This document shows positions 1-4,759 of a stretch of DNA of 8,369 nucleotides, piece by piece. Under the pieces are notes generated by a model that was not told where the DNA came from, did no database searches, and was given only the letters and a program-made list of their open reading frames with translations. This DNA is from Candidatus Stahliibacteriota bacterium (GTDB lineage Bacteria; Hydrothermota; Tepidihabitantia; SM23-42): positions 1 to 8,369 of the forward strand of contig JAUWLY010000115.1 of assembly GCA_030613445.1 (NCBI GenBank), written 5' to 3'. Both the position numbers and the translations under genes were made by a program. Position 1 is the first letter of the stretch. Every line of letters begins with the position of its first letter.

Positions 1-1
1 A

Positions 2-547
2 ACCCCTTATTTTCAGGAAAAAGGTCTACACCGGTACTTTTACGGTCGTGCATGGCAGGACATCGGCAAGTTCCGAATTGGCGGGATCTGTGATTTAAGG
101 CAATCTGAGTTCTTCAGCCAGGATACCGCAAGTGTATTCCGTAATGAAAAGTATGAATTGATCGTTGAACCAGCGCTCTGTTTCAGACTTTCTGATAAGT
201 GGACTCCCAGCCTCTACTTCACGTATAACTACAAAACGCACAATGATTCATTGTATTCTCGCGATCCAGGTACAGATAGCCTTTTCAATTACCAGCGCGA
301 TGTGTATGCCTACATGATCGATCTTGAGTTTCGACCGGGCGGTAATTTTATCTGGCATGCTGGGATGCAGCGTGAGTTCTACTGCAATAACCAGGGTAAG
401 GAATACACTGAAAGACGTTTACTCATTGGTTTTGAATATCGCTATAAGAATGTCTGGTTCTATTTTGTCGAAGCAATGGAAGGGGATTTTCCGACGCCTA
501 AATGGATGCATAATCATACGTATGTTCAACTGATGGTCAAGTTTTGA
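2..547 (+). CDS. C-terminal part of a putative outer-membrane beta-barrel protein (5' truncated by window edge)
   Basis: The frame is open from the first bases of the window to the TGA at 545-547, so only the last 181 residues are visible. The protein is rich in Tyr, Phe and Trp in an alternating pattern, with repeated short strands such as WTPSLYFTYNYK, YAYMIDLEFRP, RRLLIGFEYRYKNVWFYFVE and TYVQLMVKF. It ends in Phe, which is the classic C-terminal signal of proteins inserted by the BAM complex. The family cannot be named from this fragment. No Cys pair or catalytic motif stands out. The internal TTG at 158 is not a start, because homologous-looking strand sequence continues upstream of it. 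Only 4 nt separate its stop from the next gene, so it is probably the upstream member of the diguanylate cyclase/kinase operon. The outer-membrane location is inference from composition and the terminal residue. Confidence 0.7.
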   Translation, partial: TPYFQEKGLHRYFYGRAWQDIGKFRIGGICDLRQSEFFSQDTASVFRNEKYELIVEPALCFRLSDKWTPSLYFTYNYKTHNDSLYSRDPGTDSLFNYQRDVYAYMIDLEFRPGGNFIWHAGMQREFYCNNQGKEYTERRLLIGFEYRYKNVWFYFVEAMEGDFPTPKWMHNHTYVQLMVKF

Positions 548-551
548 TGCG

Positions 552-1520
552 ATGGAAAAAGACTATTCTTTAGTTCTGGTCGACAGTGGCAGCGCGGTAA
601 AAAAGATGGCTTTAAGTCAAGGTCGATTCATTATCGGCAGGGCAGATGATGCTGATTTGGTAATTACCAATAAGGATGTTTCGCGCCGTCACGCGGCGAT
701 TATTTGTGACGGTTCTGATTTCAAAATTGAAGATCTTGACAGTACAAATGGTACTTTTGTTAATGGAAGAAGAATTACCAAAGAATCGCTCCATCCAGGT
801 GATGAGATTTCAGTTGGCGACTGTAAAATATTCCTTGATGATGGTTCAGGAAGTTTTCCAAGTTTAGACGTAACAGAAATTGGTCGGAAAGGGGCAGAGA
901 CTATTATCCTCGAAAAAAGGTTTTCTACACTGAAGCGGAAACTAAAAGATGAAGACTTGAAAGAGGAATTCAGAACGATCGAGGATATTGTGAAAAAAAG
1001 TCGGAAAAAACTGTCCACCGTGGCAAATAAGGATAAAGTCACTGGGTTGTTTAGCCGTCAGTATTTCGACAAGATATCCAAGGCGGAATTCAGTCAGGCA
1101 AAGGAAACCCGCGAGAACTTATCTATTCTATTTATTGATATTGATCACTTTAAAAAAGTAAATGATGTGTATGGTCATGACAAGGGTGATGTTACGTTGC
1201 ACACTGTTGCTCAGTTGATCCGAGCTTCCTGCCGCAAGAGTGATTTCGTGGCACGCTATGGTGGGGAAGAGATCGTCGTCATACTCCCCAATACAATTTC
1301 CCGTGATGCCATCCAGGTAGCGCGGGAAATCAACGTCATTATTTCAAAAGAATCAGAAAGTCTTTTGGGTTTTCGCATCACGGTTAGTATTGGTGTTGCG
1401 ACTTTTCCAAACGATGGTGCAACCCTTAAACAAGTGATCGGGCATGCTGACACGGCGATGTACCGGGCAAAAGATGCCGGAAGAAACCGCGTCTGGAAAT
1501 TTGATGAAGAAAGAAATTAG
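552..1520 (+). CDS. FHA domain-containing diguanylate cyclase (FHA-GGDEF)
   Basis: 322-residue cytoplasmic protein predicted to make cyclic di-GMP from two GTP. An FHA phosphothreonine-binding domain spans about residues 5-97, with the hallmark GR (29-30), SRRH (44-47) and STNGT (64-68) motifs. A charged, probably coiled linker follows (about 115-160). The GGDEF domain runs about 160-318: metal-ligand Asp in FIDIDHF (D196), N204 for guanine contact, active-site GGEEI at 237-241 and the terminal AMYRAKDAGRN block. The RxxD product-inhibition site is intact (R228, D231), five residues before GGEEI, so feedback by c-di-GMP is expected. There are no membrane segments. The ATG at 552 sits 4 nt after the upstream stop and lacks a clear Shine-Dalgarno, which suggests translational coupling. 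The adjacent Ser/Thr kinase is the obvious candidate source of the phosphothreonine read by the FHA domain (inference). Confidence 0.95.
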   Translation: MEKDYSLVLVDSGSAVKKMALSQGRFIIGRADDADLVITNKDVSRRHAAIICDGSDFKIEDLDSTNGTFVNGRRITKESLHPGDEISVGDCKIFLDDGSGSFPSLDVTEIGRKGAETIILEKRFSTLKRKLKDEDLKEEFRTIEDIVKKSRKKLSTVANKDKVTGLFSRQYFDKISKAEFSQAKETRENLSILFIDIDHFKKVNDVYGHDKGDVTLHTVAQLIRASCRKSDFVARYGGEEIVVILPNTISRDAIQVAREINVIISKESESLLGFRITVSIGVATFPNDGATLKQVIGHADTAMYRAKDAGRNRVWKFDEERN

Positions 1521-2508
1521 ATATATAGGCAACTATAAGATACTCGACATCATTGGCAAGGGCGGTATGGCAAAGATCTATACTGCAATCCACATACCGC
1601 TTAATCGGGTTGTTGTCATAAAAGAGATGGGCCGAACTGAATCGCGCCGCCGCTTCAAGCAAGAGGCGGTAATGTCTTCTTCATTGGAACACCCCAATAT
1701 AGTAGCTATTTATGATTACTTTAGCATTGGCCAATCCTACTATATTGTCCTGCAGTATATTGAGGGTTTGAACCTGGCTGAGATAATCGAACACCACGCG
1801 CCGTTTCACCCGCAGGTTGCCGCACTTATTATGCGTGAGGTCTGCCTGGCAATCCGGCATGCCCATGACAATAACATATTGCATCGCGATATTAAGCCGA
1901 CTAATATTCTGATTTCGCTGAAGGGCGAGGTAAAAATTTCGGATTTTGGTGTTGCCCGCGGTGAAGATTCGCCATCCTTGACTTCAACTGGTACGGTTGT
2001 TGGTACGCCGTATTACATGTCACCCGAACAAGCTGAAGGCAAGAAGCTGACCCTCCAATCTGATATCTATTCACTCGGTATTGTGCTTTATGAGATGGTT
2101 ACCGGCAAAAAGCCTTTTTCAGGAGGCAATTCTCAGGCGGTTGCCGCCAAGGTGATAGCTTCAAGATATCCGACCCCGTTATTTAGAGATCCGCACCATA
2201 GTCTGAGACTTTCGAGGATCATTAAGCAAGCAATGAAAAAAAGCCTTAGGAGGAGATATCAGACGGTTGATCAAATGTGCCACGACCTTGAAAAATTCAT
2301 CGGTTGGAAAAACATCGTAAAGAAAGAAAAGCATTTATTTAATCTATGCGGCGAAGTTGAGCACATAAAGCAGATGACAACTGTCGTAAGAAAACCTGGT
2401 AAGAAGAGAAAAAAGAAAAAGAAGAGCAAAGTCATTTCCATTTATCTATTCCTGATCGCCCTGCTCGCCGGCTTGATCTACTACCTTATTAGATTGATCC
2501 GATCGTAG
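1504..2508 (+). CDS. Hanks-type serine/threonine protein kinase with a C-terminal membrane anchor
   Basis: 334 residues from the ATG at 1504, chosen because the kinase fold begins about ten residues later (IGNYKILDIIGKGGMAKIY). The frame stays open upstream to 1444, but those codons lie inside the GGDEF gene and look unlike kinase sequence. All catalytic elements are present: Gly-loop GKGGMA (18-23), ATP lysine K40 in VVIK, alpha-C E54, HRDIKPTN (127-134, D129), DFG (147-149), SPE (173-175) and the helix-F D187. A basic stretch (about 298-309, nine or more Lys/Arg) leads into one hydrophobic segment (about 310-329), and only five residues follow. The kinase is therefore tethered but has no extracytoplasmic sensor domain, unlike PknB with its PASTA repeats. 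It overlaps the FHA-GGDEF gene by 17 nt, so the two are co-transcribed and probably translationally coupled. Confidence 0.95.
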   Translation: MKKEIRYIGNYKILDIIGKGGMAKIYTAIHIPLNRVVVIKEMGRTESRRRFKQEAVMSSSLEHPNIVAIYDYFSIGQSYYIVLQYIEGLNLAEIIEHHAPFHPQVAALIMREVCLAIRHAHDNNILHRDIKPTNILISLKGEVKISDFGVARGEDSPSLTSTGTVVGTPYYMSPEQAEGKKLTLQSDIYSLGIVLYEMVTGKKPFSGGNSQAVAAKVIASRYPTPLFRDPHHSLRLSRIIKQAMKKSLRRRYQTVDQMCHDLEKFIGWKNIVKKEKHLFNLCGEVEHIKQMTTVVRKPGKKRKKKKKSKVISIYLFLIALLAGLIYYLIRLIRS

Positions 2509-2610
2509 TAAAGCAGTAATTGAGTAACTAAGTTATTAAGTAATTGAAAAAACAGTAATTAAGTAACTAAATAATTAAGTTATTGTCGCTTTACACTCTA
2601 CTGCTTTTTG
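2509..2610. repeat. AT-rich tandem block with terminal inverted repeats (element E1)
   Basis: Two imperfect copies of a 39-bp unit begin CAGTAATT(G/A)AGTAACTAA at 2514 and 2553. The block is bracketed by a perfect 9-bp inverted repeat, AAAGCAGTA (2510-2518) and TACTGCTTT (2599-2607), the second running into T5. It starts 2 nt after the kinase stop codon. The same opening word recurs at 2736 and, with one change, at 7459. The closing TGCTTTTT could help terminate the operon transcript, but the loop would be about 80 nt, so this is weak. No coding potential is seen. Confidence 0.7.
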
Positions 2611-2701
2611 AATCCTAACGGATTGGAAGTTAGCACTACGTGCTGGAAAGGAGCTATCGCTGGAAGGGATCCACGCACTTTTGATAAAGTGCGGGATGGA
2701 A
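2611..2701. repeat. Series of four small hairpins each followed by GGAA
   Basis: Hairpins read along the plus strand: AATCC/GGATT (2611-2624), AGCAC/GTGCT (2632-2644), a weak AGC/GCT (2652-2661), and a long one with CGCACTTT/AAAGTGCG (2674-2693) extended by ATCC/GGAT around a bulged A (2669-2697). Immediately after each comes GGAA, at 2625, 2645, 2662 and 2698. The stems are unrelated in sequence but the trailing word is constant. No gene is present here. Confidence 0.65.
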
Positions 2702-2735
2702 TTTAAAGCGTTTAATACACAGACAGTTATTGAGA

Positions 2736-2790
2736 AAAGCAGTAATTAAGTTATTGTCGCCTTACGCCCTACTCTTTACTCCCTTCGCTC
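2736..2790. repeat. Second E block (E2) with pyrimidine-rich tail
   Basis: Starts with AAAGCAGTAATTAAGTTATT, sharing its first 12 bases with E1 at 2510 apart from the G/A variant, and continues as TTATTGTCGC (also at 2580-2589 in E1). It is followed by a tail of short units, CTTACGCCCTACTCTTTACT and similar, that leads directly into the GTAG...CTAC element. Non-coding. Confidence 0.6.
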
Positions 2791-2791
2791 T

Positions 2792-2840
2792 TGTAGTCGC
2801 CCGATTCATCGGGCAATGTCTGATAAATCAGATAACTACA
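2792..2840. repeat. REPIN-like palindromic element D1 (TGTAGT ... ACTACA)
   Basis: A 49-nt element with outer arms TGTAGT (2792-2797) and ACTACA (2835-2840). Inside are two hairpins: GCCCGAT-TC-ATCGGGC (2799-2814) and TCTGAT-AA-ATCAGA (2819-2832). The predicted fold is a three-way junction. A GTAG next to the 5' hairpin and CTAC after the 3' hairpin is the arrangement of an inverted pair of REP sequences, the type moved by RAYT (TnpA-REP) transposases. That link is inference, since no transposase gene lies in the window. Positions 2799-2830 recur at 6306-6337 with one mismatch. Confidence 0.75.
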
Positions 2841-2893
2841 GCACCTTGCGCTCTACTCCCTACGCCATCTCGTTTTCCTAATACCACACTGTC
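2841..2893. repeat. Pyrimidine-rich CTACGC/CTACTC tail after element D1
   Basis: Short degenerate units such as GCGCTCTACTCCCTACGCC follow D1. Similar tails follow the other GTAG...CTAC elements at 3754 and 6367, suggesting that tail and element form one composite repeat. No ORF with protein-like composition is present. Confidence 0.45.
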
Positions 2894-2941
2894 ATTGCCC
2901 GATAAGCCTGCCCTCTGACTTGATCAGGGGGATCGGGCAAT
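2894..2941. repeat. Nested long inverted repeat sharing ATCGGGCAAT with elements D1 and D3
   Basis: Perfect 10-bp arms ATTGCCCGAT (2894-2903) and ATCGGGCAAT (2932-2941) enclose a second stem, CCCTCTGA (2911-2918) with TCAGGGGG (2924-2931), which pairs fully if one T-G wobble is allowed. The 3' arms of both stems are contiguous, while the 5' side has a 7-nt bulge. The word ATCGGGCAAT also occurs in D1 (2808) and D3 (6315). There is no T-run after it, so it is not a typical intrinsic terminator. Confidence 0.7.
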
Positions 2942-2967
2942 CCAGTCTTTTCAACAGAGTGTCTTCT

Positions 2968-3079
2968 CCCGCACGCAGTGCCATTTTCTTCTACGCCTTA
3001 CGCCGTACGCTCTACTCATTACGCTCTTTTCCCGCACGCAGTGCCATTTCCCTCTACTCTTTACTCCCTACGTTCTTTT
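2968..3079. repeat. 63-bp tandem repeat (two copies) with pyrimidine tails, entering the 3' end of the isochorismatase gene
   Basis: The 19-mer CCCGCACGCAGTGCCATTT is present exactly at 2968-2986 and 3031-3049, a 63-bp period. Each copy contains the small hairpin GCAC-GCA-GTGC and is followed by CTACGC/TTACTC-type tail sequence. GTGTCTTC, the core of the linker used in the hairpin arrays elsewhere in the window, lies just before the first copy (2959-2966). The second tail runs through the stop codon (3054-3056) and last codons of the minus-strand hydrolase gene. Confidence 0.75.
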
Positions 3080-3638
3080 GTCCGCTAATGACTTTATCAG
3101 TTTTTACAAGTATCGCAAAACCATATGCGAGGTTCACTAGGGTTCCCTCATACATTTCTTTTTTGTAGGTTGCTGTAGCGTCAGTTACAAAATATACTTC
3201 AAATCCCCTCATGAATGCGCTGCGCGCAGTCGATTCGCAACACAGATTGGTTAATACGCCGCAGATAACAACCTGTTTTATTCCTTTTTTCTTGAGTTTT
3301 GATTCTAAATCAGTATTTAAAAATGCATCGTATTGATCTTTGATAAGAACCTCTCCATTCGCTATGTCGAAGGCCTTAGTTATTGCACTCTGTGGATCGT
3401 CTTCCTTGAGGTTCTTGCTCCACCACTTTTCCATCAGACTACCCGGAGTATCAATGTGACGCGTAAAGATAATTGGCTGATTTACTTTCACAAACATATC
3501 GATCAGTTTTTTGACATTTGCTTTTAAAATATCAGCACCAGAAACATAAGCTCCACCATCATCATCACAAAAATACTTCTGCATATCGATGACAAGAAGG
3601 GCAGCAGTCTGTATGTTTAACTTGAAAGAATCTCGCAT
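3054..3638 (-). CDS. Isochorismatase-family cysteine hydrolase
   Basis: 194 residues, the usual size for the family. The catalytic triad is recognisable: Asp18 in LLVIDMQ, Lys100 in VLIKDQYDAF, and the nucleophile Cys133 in GVLTNLCCESTAR, with the preceding V128-L129 as the probable cis-peptide site. Members hydrolyse C-N or ether bonds (nicotinamidase, N-carbamoyl amide hydrolase, isochorismatase). The exact substrate cannot be read from the motifs, and the metal-binding residues of nicotinamidase are not obvious. The protein is cytoplasmic with no signal peptide. The start is supported by GGAGG at 3643-3647, four nt before the ATG. The last eight or so residues are encoded by the CTACTC/TTACTC repeat tail, so the C-terminus looks repeat-derived. 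The upstream nitroreductase gene is 168 nt away with a repeat block between, so co-transcription is possible but not clear. Confidence 0.9.
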   Translation of the reverse strand: MRDSFKLNIQTAALLVIDMQKYFCDDDGGAYVSGADILKANVKKLIDMFVKVNQPIIFTRHIDTPGSLMEKWWSKNLKEDDPQSAITKAFDIANGEVLIKDQYDAFLNTDLESKLKKKGIKQVVICGVLTNLCCESTARSAFMRGFEVYFVTDATATYKKEMYEGTLVNLAYGFAILVKTDKVISGQKNVGSKE

Positions 3639-3682
3639 CTCACCTCCAGTTGTTCAGCTCAGCAAAGGCTCGCGTCCTGATT

Positions 3683-3706
3683 CGGTTATTGAGTAATTAA
3701 GTAAAT
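3683..3706. repeat. Short fragment of the AT-rich E block
   Basis: GGTTATTGAGTAATTAAGTAAA resembles the internal units of E1 and E3 but lacks the AAAGCAG start. It directly precedes element D2, the same E-then-D order seen at 2736-2840. Confidence 0.45.
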
Positions 3707-3753
3707 TGTAGTCGCTCAATTTATTGAGCAGCCTGATGAATCAGGCGACTACA
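3707..3753. repeat. REPIN-like three-way-junction element D2
   Basis: This is the cleanest copy in the window. Perfect outer arms TGTAGTC (3707-3713) and GACTACA (3747-3753) enclose hairpin GCTCAA-TTTA-TTGAGC (3714-3729) and hairpin GCCTGAT-GA-ATCAGGC (3731-3746). Compared with D1, both inner stems differ in sequence while the architecture and outer arms are kept, which indicates selection or a mechanism acting on structure. GTAG at the 5' foot and CTAC at the 3' foot fit REP/RAYT biology. Confidence 0.8.
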
Positions 3754-3805
3754 GCACTTTACTTGGCGCCCTACGCCTTACTCCTTACGCTCTGCTCTCT
3801 ACTCC
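3754..3805. repeat. Pyrimidine-rich CTACGC/TTACTC tail after element D2
   Basis: GCACTTTAC followed by CCTACGCCTTACTCCTTACG and CTCTCTACTCC-type units, the same kind of tail that follows D1 and D3. It ends at the 3' end of the nitroreductase gene (stop codon 3807-3809). No ORF or T-run terminator is evident. Confidence 0.45.
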
Positions 3806-3806
3806 A

Positions 3807-4427
3807 TCACTCAGGATACCCGACAGGTATTATATATAATGGATCTTCCTGGTCAAGTTCGAGCAGTTCCTTGAGTTCGTCATCATGATAAGCACCAATA
3901 GGAACAGAACCCAGACCCAGAGCAACGGCTTCCAGATGGATATTTTGTGCACAATGACCGACTTCAATGTGGACATAACGTACACCGCGTTTTTTATAGC
4001 GCCATGTCGTATTCTCGAATATCGCGGTTATTACAATAACCATCCCTGCATCCGCAATAAACATCTGGTCCAACGCCGCTTTGGCAATATCCTTACGCAA
4101 ATCTTTCTCCATCGTTTGCTTAATCCCATGGCTCTCCGGTATGTATTTAAACAAACCATGTTTTGTTGCGTAGTAAAGAATAAGAGGATAAGTCGCGCCA
4201 GCAGAGGGTACAGCGCGATATCCTCTTTCATTATCAGTTATTCCCTGAGCGACCCATAGAATATTTGATATCTCCTGCAGAGAAAGTGTTTTATCCTTAA
4301 AACTCCTTATTGACCTTCTCTGCTGGATGCATTCTTCGATCGACTTATAGGTAAACTCAGGCTCGGGCAGCTTGATGAGCATATCACCTCCCTGGGTAAT
4401 TAACATAGTCATTAAAATTAGAATCAT
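3807..4427 (-). CDS. SagB-type nitroreductase-family (FMN) oxidoreductase
   Basis: 206 residues from the ATG at 4427, or 191 from the in-frame ATG at 4382. It belongs to the flavin-dependent nitroreductase fold. Seen in the sequence (long numbering) are the FMN phosphate motif RRSIRSF (37-43), the SagB-like PSAGATYP (74-81), GHCAQNIHLEA (157-167), GLGSVPIGAY (171-180) and a terminal PVGYPE. SagB dehydrogenases oxidise azolines in thiazole/oxazole-modified peptides, but stand-alone single-domain members like this one are common, and no cyclodehydratase or precursor peptide gene is visible here, so the substrate is unknown. Both candidate starts have the same strong GGAGGTRAT-ATG signal. The long form adds a hydrophobic MILILMTMLIT stretch that could be a rudimentary targeting segment. 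Confidence 0.88.
   Translation of the reverse strand: MILILMTMLITQGGDMLIKLPEPEFTYKSIEECIQQRRSIRSFKDKTLSLQEISNILWVAQGITDNERGYRAVPSAGATYPLILYYATKHGLFKYIPESHGIKQTMEKDLRKDIAKAALDQMFIADAGMVIVITAIFENTTWRYKKRGVRYVHIEVGHCAQNIHLEAVALGLGSVPIGAYHDDELKELLELDQEDPLYIIPVGYPE
4383..4392 (-). promoter_or_regulatory. Internal Shine-Dalgarno for a second, shorter nitroreductase start (ATG 4382)
   Basis: Read on the minus strand, GGGAGGTGAT is directly followed by ATG. It mirrors AAGGAGGTAAT-ATG at 4438-4425, 45 nt upstream. Core GGAGG to ATG is 4 nt in both. Either start could be used. The short form begins MLIKLPEPEF, a natural-looking N-terminus for the family. Confidence 0.6.
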
Positions 4428-4436
4428 ATTACCTCC

Positions 4437-4658
4437 TTATGTTGAAACGGCAGGAATGCCTGCGGCTGAAGACACGCTTCGCTGCAGACACGTTTGTATA
4501 CAAACTGAAGACACGCCTGCGGCTGGAGACACACTTCGTTGAAGATACAATACTCTGAAAACAATTGCCATACTGTCAAATCCGTAAAGCTTCTCAATTT
4601 CTTTCTTATCAACTCCTCTCTTCAGGTCATTATAGTAACCATGACTCCAGTCCGCCAT
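4437..4658 (-). CDS. Doubtful small ORF, largely repeat-derived
   Basis: A 73-codon frame whose first codons lie in hairpin array B and whose C-terminal half (a repeated LQRSVS-AAG pattern) is array A read through. Only the centre, about 88 bp between the arrays (4553-4640), is unique sequence. It reads GYYNDLKRGVDKKEIEK and then LYGFDSMAIVFRVLYL, which has plausible protein composition but matches nothing I recognise. There is no Shine-Dalgarno in front of the ATG at 4658. It could be a remnant gene or chance. I would not annotate it without transcript or homology support. Confidence 0.2.
   Translation of the reverse strand: MADWSHGYYNDLKRGVDKKEIEKLYGFDSMAIVFRVLYLQRSVSPAAGVSSVCIQTCLQRSVSSAAGIPAVST
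4443..4548 (+). repeat. Hairpin array A: inverted repeats separated by a TGAAGACAC linker
   Basis: The nine-nt linker occurs at 4467 (TGAAGACAC), 4483 (TGCAGACAC), 4506 (TGAAGACAC), 4524 (TGGAGACAC) and 4540 (TGAAGATAC). The segments between are all inverted repeats of unrelated sequence: GCTTCGC, the perfect 14-bp palindrome GTTTGTATACAAAC (4492-4505), GCCTGCGGC and ACTTCGT. A further hairpin, GCAGG-AATG-CCTGC (4450-4463), precedes the first linker. The array ends next to the nitroreductase Shine-Dalgarno. Confidence 0.75.
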
Positions 4659-4759
4659 ACTGTGTGGCGGACGTGTTTACAGGTCAATTATATTGACCAT
4701 GTCTTCAGAACGCATGAAGCGTTCGTGACTTCATTCCGCCTTTGGCGGAAATGTCTCCG
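4641..4759 (-). repeat. Hairpin array B: four hairpins separated by a TGACTTCA/TGTCTTCA linker
   Basis: Hairpins in order: TCCGCCA/TGGCGGA (4651-4671), GGTCAAT-TAT-ATTGACC (4682-4698), GAACGC-ATGAA-GCGTTC (4708-4724) and TTCCGCC-TTT-GGCGGAA (4734-4750). Every gap is one 9-10-nt linker: CGTGTTTACA (4672), ATGTCTTCA (4699), GTGACTTCA (4725), with flanking ATGACTCCAG (4641) and ATGTCTCCG (4751). The linker is the complement of that in array A, so the arrays are inverted relative to each other. The last linker and hairpin contain the stop and final codons of the deacetylase-like gene. Confidence 0.82.

Noticed and set aside
1444..1503. Upstream in-frame start at 1444 extending the kinase by 20 residues
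   Set aside because: Those codons overlap the conserved end of the GGDEF domain and do not resemble a kinase N-terminus; the ATG at 1504 starts right before the fold.
2894..2941. Rho-independent terminator
   Set aside because: It is a strong stem, but there is no run of T on either side in either orientation.
2730..3168. Open frames on the plus strand through 2730-2918 and 2920-3168
   Set aside because: Their translations are the CTACGC/TTACTC and REP-like repeats read as protein (runs of LYS, LRS, ARSAI) and the second runs into the opposite-strand hydrolase gene. There is no Shine-Dalgarno.
4492..4505. GTTTGTATACAAAC as a classical repressor operator upstream of the nitroreductase
   Set aside because: It is a perfect palindrome, but it occupies one slot in the hairpin array between two linker copies, so the array explains it. 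No regulator gene is adjacent.
4574..4579. TTGACA on the minus strand as a -35 box for the nitroreductase
   Set aside because: No convincing -10 hexamer lies 16-18 nt downstream; the nearest TATTGT is about 21 nt away.
4443..4759. CRISPR array
   Set aside because: The constant units are only about 9 nt and the spacers are short self-complementary sequences of variable length (7-21 nt). There are no cas genes.
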